A stretch of 64,000 bases of DNA from Lineus longissimus (taxonomy: Eukaryota > Nemertea > Pilidiophora > Heteronemertea > Lineidae): positions 19,049,501-19,113,500 of the forward strand of contig NC_088308.1 in the NCBI RefSeq assembly GCF_910592395.1, given 5' to 3'. Below the pieces are notes generated by a model. That model ran no database searches and was not told the DNA's origin. It saw only the letters and a list, made by a program, of their open reading frames with translations. Positions 25,263 through 35,130 of this stretch are shown one piece after another (within the stretch, counting starts at the first letter, position 1; the number at the start of each line of letters is the position of its first letter). The position numbers and the translations under genes are program-made.

Positions 25263-26402
25263 ATGTTGTCGCGAAATGTCTCAAAATTTTCAAAGACTTT
25301 GAACTTGACATATTTCTGGGTCTGGAGAAGTGATTGTGACTGGCATCCCTGCCTAAAAAAAGGAGTCCTCTGCCAGCAGGCTGTGCATCATTATATTGGC
25401 CATGTAGGTACTTCTGTGACACGGTCATTATCAACAACAAATTGCAAAATGGCGGAAACGCCTCATAGCGATGAAACTACATGCTCGTCAAAAAAGGACA
25501 TTTCGCCTCATCTGAAAGGGATATCCAGGTACAACCAGGAGAATATCCGCCGGGCAGTCGAGACCATTATGGATTCAGATGCTTTACTCATCACTGCTGG
25601 AGCAGGAATGGGTGTCGATTCAGGCCTTCCCGACTTCAGGGGGCCGCAAGGGTTCTGGAAGGCATACCCACCTTTGAAGGAACGAGGACTGACATTACCT
25701 GCGATGAGCAATCCACAGTGGTTTGAAGATGATCCAGAATTTGCTTGGGGATTCTTCGGTCATCGATATAATCTTTACTCCAACACAGAACCACATGAGG
25801 GATTTCAGATACTAAAATCTTGGGCAGAGAAAATGGCAAAGGGACACTTTGTTTTTACAAGCAATGTTGATGGACATTTCCAAAAGGCTGGTTTCCCAGA
25901 GGACAAAATAACTGAGTGTCATGGGTCCATAAACTATTTGCAGTGCACAGATGCAGATAAGTTTCCAAACATATGGCCTGTGCCTGCTGGTTTTAGCCCA
26001 CAGGTTGATGAAAAGACCTTGAGGGCTAAGAAGCCCTTGCCTCTAGGTCCGGATGGTGAAGATATCTGTCTTGCAAGACCCAACATCATGATGTTTGGAG
26101 ATTGGAGTTGGGTCAGTTACCGCTCTGATGATCAATATGAGGAGTTCTGTAAATTTAAGAAGACGCTAAGGTATGCTAAGCTTGCTGTAGTTGAGTGTGG
26201 TGCAGGTCTTTCTGTTCCTACAGTAAGGGCTGCCAGTGAGAATCAACTTGAGCACAGTATTGTCAAGAAGGGTGTCCTAATTCGTATCAATCCTAGGGAA
26301 CCAGATGTACCTGAGGAAGAGCACAACATCAGTATTGAACTTGGGGCTCGTGCTGCTTTGAAAGCTATGAATGGATTGTTGAAAGAAAAAGGATGGTATT
26401 GA
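25263..26402 (+). CDS. Sir2-family NAD-dependent protein deacylase, intronless, zinc site degenerate
   Basis: A single 379-codon exon. Sirtuin motifs are clear: NAD-binding GAGMGVDSGLPDFRG (residues 113-127), TSNVDGHFQ (199-207) with N201 and D203, and catalytic H220 in ECHGS. Late motifs are ARPNIMMFGDW (271-281) and VECGAGLSVPTVRA. The layout (FWKAYPP, WGFFGHRYNLY, RPNIMMFGDW) is that of a bacterial-type Sir2 group rather than SIRT1-7. The two zinc-binding CxxC pairs are not intact: only C228 remains at the first, and the second has GPDGED where CPxCG is expected. Residues 1-62, before a second Met (MAETPHSDE, base 25449), look like a mitochondrial presequence (basic, Ser-rich, MLSRNVSKFSKTLN, with a later SVTRSL). 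Substrate unknown. Lack of introns beside intron-rich neighbours hints at transfer from bacteria or retroposition. Confidence 0.9.
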   Translation: MLSRNVSKFSKTLNLTYFWVWRSDCDWHPCLKKGVLCQQAVHHYIGHVGTSVTRSLSTTNCKMAETPHSDETTCSSKKDISPHLKGISRYNQENIRRAVETIMDSDALLITAGAGMGVDSGLPDFRGPQGFWKAYPPLKERGLTLPAMSNPQWFEDDPEFAWGFFGHRYNLYSNTEPHEGFQILKSWAEKMAKGHFVFTSNVDGHFQKAGFPEDKITECHGSINYLQCTDADKFPNIWPVPAGFSPQVDEKTLRAKKPLPLGPDGEDICLARPNIMMFGDWSWVSYRSDDQYEEFCKFKKTLRYAKLAVVECGAGLSVPTVRAASENQLEHSIVKKGVLIRINPREPDVPEEEHNISIELGARAALKAMNGLLKEKGWY

Positions 26403-26438
26403 GACACCCACAGTTGTTTAATGTTGCAGTGTGTGAAA

Positions 26439-26500
26439 ATTGAACTTTTGAACTTCTAAGTCGAACTTCCAAGTTGAACTTCCAAGTTGAACTTCTAAGT
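26439..26500 (+). repeat. Short tandem repeat in sirtuin 3' UTR
   Basis: About four copies of a 15-16 bp unit (ttgaacttccaag with variants such as gaacttctaagtc) directly follow the sirtuin stop codon. It is probably transcribed as 3' UTR. Confidence 0.7.
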
Positions 26501-26643
26501 CGGCTAAGTACTCCTACCCCATTTTTACTTTAGATAGCACTCTGACTGTAATAATTGAAAACATTGCATCCATGTACAAAAATGAGGTTGAGGTTTATAG
26601 TATAGTATAGTATTCTGCTGTAATGATTTGTATTGATTTGATG

Positions 26644-26649
26644 AATAAA
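26644..26649 (+). promoter_or_regulatory. Poly(A) signal of the sirtuin gene
   Basis: AATAAA within gatgaataaataag, about 240 bases after the stop codon. It is the first canonical signal downstream and gives a compact 3' UTR. Confidence 0.6.
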
Positions 26650-26669
26650 TAAGATATCTGAACATGGAA

Positions 26670-28023
26670 TGTTGTCTTATTTAGTTCTCCTTTTACAGGT
26701 TGTGTTTTCCTGAGACAGTTGCCACCTTGGTGCAATATCAACAAATGCACCATTTTTTCCTGCTAAATTGGATACATAAGAGAAGAATGTTTGGTATTTG
26801 GTATTTGAAGAGGAGTAAAACAACAACCATTGGATTTATCTACAGAGATTACCACAGTCCAGAAATGTAGGACAACCTACCACCATGGCACAGCCAGGAT
26901 TTCCAGAGGGTCAGGCTTGTTTCGTTGTCCATCTAGAAATCTTTAGGGATTTTCTCTGTCAATTTAAGCTATTTTCCACCCAGAAGTGTGTATGTGACAC
27001 ATCCCTGACCCCTCTCTGGCTGCCCAAGACCACACTTGAATAGCGGAGTGGGTCATCACGGTAAAACAGACCAGAGATGCTACTCTACCCATGTCTTGAT
27101 GAGACAACCAAGGACCAACAGCAAGGTATCCATTTCTATTATAAAAAGTCTCCAAGTACTTTTGCAAATCAAATCAGACCTTAGCAGTCCTTGGTTAATG
27201 GGACACAAAGGACTGCTGCATTTAAAACCAGGTACAATGTTGTCGTTATGAACACTGACCAAGGCCTTTTAGAATTCACAATCAAGACAAATCCGAGTCC
27301 AAGTCACAGCCAAGACAATGAGAGTCTGGACTTATTCTTAGCTGGTTGTGACCAAGTATTTGCCAAGATCAACGTTCATATTGCCTGGTTGATCATCTTT
27401 CGTTTATCAGGTCATGCAACTTGCCCTCTTGTAGTTCATCTGTGTTTCTGTGGCAGATTGGATATCCCAATATTCCTAAAACATTCGAGGAAAATAAAGT
27501 AACGCTTTGGTTGATATCTATACATTTATTGTGACACATTAATTATTGTAAACTACACTGAAAACAATTAACATAGAACAGTTTCGTTAATCAGAAAGGA
27601 TCCTGTAAGCTGCCACTTTACTTTATATTTAAGATCATGATTTTTTTCAATTATCAACTAACATACTATCATAACGGTACTTGATCAACAGCATGGTTTT
27701 CAAATCAAATCATCCATGATTGTCTTTTAACACATAAAACATGCTGTCATTTTCTTTTCCCAAAATCAAGTATACTTTAATAGAAATTAACAAAGTTATG
27801 TATCTTTTACGATTTATCCTACTGGTATACTTTTTCCTTTAGTGATATACTTCATCATAATATGTGCAAGTGGAACTTACAATCCACATTTTGTAATAGA
27901 AAGCCAGAAAATGCTGTCATCAGAACCAAATTCCAAGTTCCCCACATAGCGCCATAACTTACAGCAGCCACTCATATAATGTTAGCATAAAGCAAATCCC
28001 AAATTGTGCTAATAAAAACAGTC
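26670..28023. other. Region between sirtuin and ECHS1 3' ends
   Basis: No gene recognised. The genes converge here. Forward ORFs of up to 103 codons (27036-27502) lack domains and run through unique-looking AT-rich DNA. The right part is probably ECHS1 3' UTR: TTTATT at 27525-27530 reads AATAAA on the minus strand, about 500 bases after the ECHS1 stop. Confidence 0.5.
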
Positions 28024-30817
28024 CTAACTGTCATTGAAATTGGCTGGTCTCTTTTCAATGAATGCAGTCATACCCTCCTTTCGATCATGCTGAAAAAGAG
28101 AAGAAAGTCATCAGAATTCACATACTATGATGGATTATCATCATCGTCATCAACAACATATTTATTCTCGTTATTTGTTACTGGACTTCACCATTTTATT
28201 TCTGTTTGTTTTAATAGTATACATACAGTAGGAAGTCATATGGGTTGTGCAAAAGATGTGACAAGTTGGCATTATTGTACAATGATATGAGGATAAGGAC
28301 CCCTCCCGCAATTGTGCTTGAACAATGAATCAATCCTACAAGTACTTACTGTTGCAAATGTGGCATGGAAAGTACGCTTTTCAAAATGTATACCTTCTTG
28401 TAATGGCACCTCATATGCTGAAACATGATTGATACAATTCTAAAGAAATCATCTTACAAAAATATGACAAATGTCATTATCCAACAATGTCCTAACATGT
28501 ACGAGTACTTGCAAAAATTTGCTCTAAAATGCTTAACTTTGGTCGGCTTTCGAAAATTCAAAGTCCCACAAAGAGCTGAGGCATTGATCTTTCCAGTGCT
28601 CTAAAAAATAAACGCCACTCCACAAACTTCGCTATCAACTGTCCACATCTATAGATGATGTGATAGTTGATGATGATTTTTCTCTCAAAGAATTGAATGT
28701 GATTGGTAAAAAATAAGTGACTTACATGTATTAACAGATTCTTTGGCCATTCCAACAATAAGTTTAGAATTTTTAGCAATTTTTTCTGCGGTTTTGATGG
28801 CTTCATCGACTAGTTGCTCCTTCGGGAAGACTTTGCTGACCAAACCAGCCTGTAGTGCTGTCTGTGCATCAATGGGGTCACCAGTCAATGCCATCTCCAT
28901 TGCTAATGATTTTCCTACAGCTCTTGGAAGCCTCTGGGTGCCACCAGCACCTAAAAGAAAAAGGTACAAGGAGATATCACAGTACTTATACGATGCAGAG
29001 GTACTACAGCTTGAGTGCACAAATCAGACAAAGCAAATCCTCTTTTAAGGGTGGTAAACTCGATAACTACGGTCACAAACAGCTCAAAACCACAGGCTCT
29101 ACTTTCCACTGGACTGGTGTTTAGTGTCAAAGCCTTACCTGGAATTGTTCCAAGTAAAATTTCCGGCTGTCCAAACTTGGCAGAATCTCCAGCATAGATG
29201 ATATCACACATCATTGCAACTTCACATCCTCCACCAAGCTAGAATGGAGAACAAAACATGTTTATGACTGAATGATATTCAGTAATAGTATATTTAGAGG
29301 CTTACCAGGCAAGAGGCAGGTGGGGGCTTTCCCTAAAAACATTGTCTTGTAGCTGGTTATCTCCTCAACAGCCTCAGTCAGTATGAGAGGTACACACAAC
29401 AGCATCGGGTATATTTCAAAAGCAGCTGCCCTGCAGGTAGCAACTGGGCAATGTAGCGACAAGTGGAGTCCAGGTATTCGTCCAATTTTCACCAGAAACA
29501 GGACTAACCGCACCCTATAGTAACTGCATTGTATGACAATCAGAATGGTGGATACCACCTCACATACATGTATGTATGCAACATGCACAATCTTAAAATG
29601 TCTTTGTGGAGACATACCGCAAAGCCATTTACGGCAGCAATAACTGGCTTTGTTGTTGAAGCTAACTGGTTCCAACTTGTTAAGAATTTACCACCGTAAA
29701 CATCGCTGAATACCTTCGGCTGCATCTGCTTGATATCAGCACCAGCTTGAAAATTGAGAAAGGAATTGATTCAAATGAATTTGGCGATTCAATTTACAAG
29801 GGGGAGTTGTGTGACTGCTTTAGTATATAGTAATTAAGACCTTTGTGATAATACAATGTACAGTATATGGCCATTTTTTCAATTAGAACCATATACCCTA
29901 AGCCTAATACAGTTAAATTCCCTACAAAAGTTGGAATGCCCTGAGCATCTATCGTCATATACATTTCTTCAATTAGAACATTTTGTGAAACTAAAATAAT
30001 ACATGTAATATATTTCAATGGTTTTTCTAACTCACCAGCAAAAGCCCTCTCAGATCCTGTCAGGACAATGCAACCAATCTCTGGGTCAGCTTCAAAAGCA
30101 TCTAGAGCCTGTCCAACCTCTCCCATCAGATCATCGTTTAAAGCATTCAAAGCCTTTGGCCGATTCAGTTGAATGAGACCAACATTTTTCTTCTCGCCAC
30201 GCTTTTCTGTTATGATGTTCTTGAACTCCCCTTTTATGCAGAAATTGAAAGAGTAGGAAAATTAGAATAAAGTACATTTTTATGCCTTCCTCTAAGGATC
30301 TATAGTCCGAGTGTCATCTTGGCCAGCAGTCAGTACACATGACATACATAAGTGGAGAGTTCCCTACATGTACAGTGCATGGACTTCATAGCTAGGGCAA
30401 AATCTAGTAATAGACCAGTTGTTATGATGGGACAGCCTGATGATTATCGCCCATAACTAAACTATACTATGTCGACATGCAAACACTACCTGGCGGTGAC
30501 TTATCACTATCAGATTGCTACAGTCACCTATAGAGTAAAAAATGTATATGTATTATGTAATCAGGTAATCTGGGCAAGTGGGTTGCCCTTGCACTTTAGC
30601 CGGTAGGGGCGCTGGTTGAAATTTTAGGTATTTCTTCCGATTCATCAATCCAAAACTAAAGTCTGGGACAAAGCACATAAATGACAACTATCTTACCCGT
30701 CGACATAAACCTTGCTGCAACTCCTGCAACATTGCCAGATGAATAAATATTCGCTTGTTTGGAGACAGATGCAATTTTGAAGAGAGAATTTCGAAACGAG
30801 TTCATGATGGAAGCCAT
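28024..30817 (-). CDS. ECHS1: Enoyl-CoA hydratase, mitochondrial short-chain (crotonase), 7 exons
   Basis: Adds water to trans-2-enoyl-CoA in mitochondrial beta-oxidation and in valine catabolism. Exons (minus): 30697-30817, 30036-30230, 29618-29745, 29139-29238, 28726-28950, 28350-28417, 28024-28089. They total 903 nt, 300 aa (human 290). The N-terminus [15 protein letters not shown] is basic and Ser-rich, a typical mitochondrial presequence. Fold motifs follow in order: [23 protein letters not shown] (oxyanion hole), [49 protein letters not shown] and the C-terminal FIEKRPANF. Both catalytic glutamates are present, 20 residues apart as in the family: E154 in GGGCE and E174 in QPE. No disabling change seen. 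Head-to-head with WDR45B. Confidence 0.96.
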
Positions 30818-31163
30818 GTTGAAAAAGGTCGAAGGTCGTTGTTTTCAACCTTGGGTCGAGCTAGACGGAGAAAATGCCCGTACAGAACAATGTACCGCAA
30901 TGTACTGCATATGTATGTGCTGTGAGCGGGGTTGAAAATCGTCTTCACAATTTTTTTATTTTATTTGATAGAACATGAATTTTGGCTAACTAAGTCATTC
31001 TTTAGGATTTTTATGTTATTTTAGTGTCCTGTAAGGCATTAAAGAGATTTCGAAGGTGTATCCGGTATTTAACAAGTGACAGGAAGTAGGAAGTGCCCCT
31101 AAGAAAACAGAAACATGTCTCTGCCCAAAAAATTTCTGCACCCCATATAAAACCACAAAAATA
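30818..31163. promoter_or_regulatory. Bidirectional promoter, ECHS1 / WDR45B
   Basis: Only 346 bp separate the two opposed start codons. The interval has CpG dinucleotides (gtcgagctagacggag) and a double ETS-like site aggaagtaggaagt at 31081-31094. No TATA box is obvious. It is likely to drive both genes. Confidence 0.65.
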
Positions 31164-34100
31164 ATGAATTTAGGGTCTTCTAACCCTCATGGGAATGGCC
31201 TGCTTTATGCAGGATGGAACCAAGATCAGGGTCAGTTCATAATGAAGTCCATATTGATGCAACAACAAAGAAAAAGGGCTATATGTTTTGATCACTTTCA
31301 CGGTCCACTTTCACTTGTATTTCAGTGACAGTCGCTGTGCATTTACTCTCATAGTCACTGTGCATTGCACACTGCACTGTGCACTGCTGCCACACATCAA
31401 CATTTAATATGCACTGCTTGGTGGATATCCGATATGGACCATGCATGGTTGGTGGAACTAAGTTTTAATGATTGACAGTGCCAGCATGATTGAGCATCGA
31501 TCAATCCTTTTTAACCGTGTTGAGTGTTGTCATCGTGCACAATAAGCACAACTTCTGAGCAAGTGACTGATTGCATTCATTTCTATTTCAGGATGTTTCG
31601 CTTGTGGTATGGAGAATGGATTCAGGGTTTACAACTCCGACCCATTGAAAGAGAAAGAAAGACAGGGTGAGATGGTCTTGGTTATGAATAAATTGGTTCT
31701 TCTATTCCAGCTCTAACCTGTGTCAGTAACCAAATCGTCTGCATTCATTGATGGACAATTCTGGCTAGTGATGGCACTGTTGTCCTCTGTTGTACTTGAT
31801 CCTGGTCACCATGTATTAATTGCTTTATAAGATGTAATTACGGTAGTTGAAAACAAATTCTGACCTTTGGGTTGAGTGCTGAAATATCAACCAACTTGAC
31901 ACCCTTTCATTTTGTTTACAGATTTCAGTGAAGGTGGTGTTGGCCTTGTGGAAATGTTATTCAGGTGTAATTACTTAGCGCTTGTTGGAGGTGGAAAAAC
32001 GCCAAAATATCCACCAAATAAAGGTAAGTCATTAATCAAGTGTAAGTGGATGATGGTTGGATCTGACCTTTCAATGAGGTTTATAATTGTAAGATTTTTA
32101 TCATTTCAATTTCAGTCATGGTATGGGATGATCTTAAAAAGAAACATGTCATTGAATTAGAGTTTGCCAGTGAAGTCAGAGCAGTCAGACTCAGAAGGGA
32201 TCGGTAAATTCCTGTCTTTTTTTACATCTCATGGTTTTTCTTCAGGGTAGTTATCTGAACCGCACTGTTCAGTCTATGGAAGTTCTCTATGGAACTATAA
32301 GTCATTCTCAGCCCTCCTTTCTTGATGCGGTAAATGGATGCACCATTTTTGTGCTGGGTCACTAAAACAAATCACTAAACACTAACTTGAATACCAGCCC
32401 AGAATCTTTCAGATATATTTCTTCAGAATATTGTTTCATTTTTCAGGATAGTTGTAGTTCTGGACACAATGATCAAAGTCTACACATTTACACAAAATCC
32501 TCAACAGTTACATGTGTTTGAAACATGCAATAACACAAAAGGTATGTGACTTTTGCATTACTCTTGTCTTAACTTTAGAACCCAATAACTATTTAGGACC
32601 TAATGATGAGCATACTTTTGTCAAAATGCATATTGCAACCAGTGATTAACATGTGGAACACAGGTGATTGTGACTAACTGTATTTTATGAATGTTTCGAA
32701 AGGTGAACTTCGTCTTCTGCTACAAATTCTACTGAGGTTGCCATTTCATGTACACTGGAAGATCAACCCAAGAGGTTTAATTAATATGTGTTGCTCTCAA
32801 GATTGACATATGTGTTATACTTACTGCTATGATAGAATATTCTTATTTCCCGTAAAGGTGAATTCCATGTCCTTGTCATTTCAGGCCTGTGTGTTATGTG
32901 TCCGAATAGTAACAATTCACTGCTAGCATTTCCTGGCCGTAAAATGGGTCATGTACAGATAATTGACCTTGCCAACACGGAAAAGGCGCCTCAGGACATA
33001 ACTGCACACGAAGCGCCACTTAGTGCCATATCTTTAAACTTACAAGGGACGCGACTAGCAACAGCTTCAGAAAAGGTAGGTTGGTTTCATTGTAACTTTT
33101 GCCTCTCTCAAATATGAATTTAGATACTAGAATGGTTTGAACAAGTTACGTTTCTGCCTGGGGCTGGTCATGTTTCCACCCAGAGCTGTCCTGCCTCAGT
33201 AAAAATAGTTGATATTCAATGAGTACTTGCGCAAAGAGGGAAATGAATAATCAAGAGCTAACTTTATTTCAGGGCACATTGATTCGTGTCTTTGCCACAT
33301 CCAGTGGGGACCAATTACATGAGCTTAGACGAGGAGCCAATGCAGCAGTGATATATTGGTAAGTATAATTCATCCAGGATCCCCACAGCTTGGTCTTCCG
33401 AGTTACACCCTCTGGCCGCAACGTCTTAAGTTGTTGACCTGAGAAGTCTGGGCAGTCCTGCAGTATGTGGGCTAGAGTTAGGATAGCACTCCCGCACTAG
33501 CACATTGCTGTGCTACCTTGACCAGAATGGGACAAAATGATGCAGACGCTATAGGTCAATACAACCTAATCCTTGCCCATCCTGTGAGTAAGAATGTTAT
33601 TGCAACCATTCTAATGATGTCTCAATTGTGTTATTTCAGTATCAGCTTTAACCAAGACTCCTCGATGCTGTGTGTCTCCAGTGATCATGGCACAGTGCAC
33701 ATCTTCTCTATAGAAGACCCAAAAAAGAACAAACAGTCAAGCCTCGCCTCTGCTAGCTTCCTCCCAAAGTACTTCAGCTCAAAATGGAGTTTTTCCAAGT
33801 TCCAAGTACCCGGTGGGTCACAGTGTATGTGTGCATTTGGTTCCGACGCCAACTCTGTTGTAGGTAGGTCACTTTTTCATGGCTGATAAAGTTAAAAGCA
33901 TTGGGTAAAGTACAAGAGAAACAACTAAGATTTGTATCCTGAAATGCAACAGATGGATTTGGAAGGCAGTGCTATTCACAACTCTTTAAAGTCATTTTAT
34001 TGAACAAGATTCTCTGTACTTGAGTACCTTTAGACTAAAAATCCCACTCTGGGGGTCAAGTGTAACCTGCCAAAAACTCACTTGTGTCAATTGTAGTTAC

Positions 34101-34299
34101 CCCACCACAGGAAAACACTCTTACACAATGAAGAAGAACCAGGAAGTTGAAGCTTTATCCCTTTTATCTTCGGGATCCTGTTCTCTTTTCAGTGATATGT
34201 GCTGACGGCAGTTACTTCAAATTCACATTCACCGCAAAAGGTGAGTGCACCCGTGATGTCTACGCCCAGTTCCTGGAGATGACCGATGACAAAACATGA
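31164..34299 (+). CDS. WDR45B: WIPI3, WD-repeat phosphoinositide-interacting protein (PROPPIN), 9 exons
   Basis: A seven-bladed beta-propeller that binds PI3P/PI(3,5)P2 on autophagic and lysosomal membranes and acts in autophagosome formation. Exons: 31164-31230, 31592-31666, 31922-32023, 32116-32203, 32447-32541, 32885-33075, 33273-33358, 33640-33863, 34193-34299. They sum to 1035 nt, 344 aa, the same length as human WDR45B. The start [15 protein letters not shown] and segments [61 protein letters not shown] and [18 protein letters not shown] match WDR45B rather than WDR45. The lipid-binding L/FRRG motif is intact (LRRG, residues 224-227). The C-terminus is [13 protein letters not shown]. 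All exon junction phases agree. Confidence 0.97.
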
Positions 34300-35130
34300 T
34301 TAAGCAGGACTTCTAGCCAAGAAATTCTAATGATGAGGACTCATGTGACTTCTAGTGACAGGCCAAATAGATTCTCAACATTCTAGCTCCCTCGGTATAG
34401 AATCTTTTATAGCCCTATTTGGTGTTGTAAACATTGCCTGGCTTCATTTCATGAGTGAATGAGTGTCTTCTTGGGGGGAGGGATATTTTAGGATGTTAAA
34501 TGGTAGAATAAGAATATTGACACTTTTGTAGTGCAGGTTTCATGTAGAGAACCTGCTCCCAGATGCTTTGGGATTATTATTATTATCCTAGTCTTTGCAG
34601 CTATAAAGCACATAAGACCTCAACCACTGGAGGAACCAAGTAGTGACCTGGCCAGGAGTTGAACCCACAACCTTCATGATTGTTTGGCCAACTCTCTTCC
34701 ACTGTCCCCCATGGTTCCACTCCATGGTGTAGTGTCAAGGAGTATGTTTAATGTACTATTAGTTTTTAAAACGTCGTGATGAGTTGAACACTGAAAATAT
34801 ACTGTGCCAGTGTAATTTGTGAATTTGGTTGATTGAACTAGTCATAATTTTAATTATTTTTCTGTTGGATTGCTTCTCTCTGGTAGTGTTGAATGCCTAA
34901 CATTCTTGATCATAATGTACTGATTGAAGAACGACCGAAGAGGGATATGCTGTTGGCATAGATTCTTTTGTTTTCGACCCTTTCTGAATGAAGCCAGTGC
35001 AATGTGTCATATCATAATGTGACTATATTTTACTCAAAATTGCTACCGTTCTGTATTAAGGTTGTAAATTTTCTTGCTACTGTTTATTGCATCTTAGGCT
35101 TGTTCTAGCTTCATATTCAAATAAAAGTGC
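34300..35130 (+). other. WDR45B 3' UTR with AATAAA at 35119-35124
   Basis: No coding frame follows the stop. AATAAA within ttcaaataaaagtgc is the first strong polyadenylation signal, giving a 3' UTR of about 830 nt. The UTR contains a tRNA-derived SINE relic in antisense orientation at about 34600-34715. Confidence 0.5.
34600..34715 (-). mobile_element. tRNA-derived SINE relic in WDR45B 3' UTR
   Basis: On the minus strand: tggaagagagttgg (A-box-like), gaaggttgtg, then ggttcaactcc (complement of 34655-34665). The last matches the RNA polymerase III B-box consensus GGTTCRANNCC at every fixed position. A short ATT-type microsatellite lies at 34566-34582, just outside the head. It shares its order of blocks with the copy at 3680-3790. 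Confidence 0.6.
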
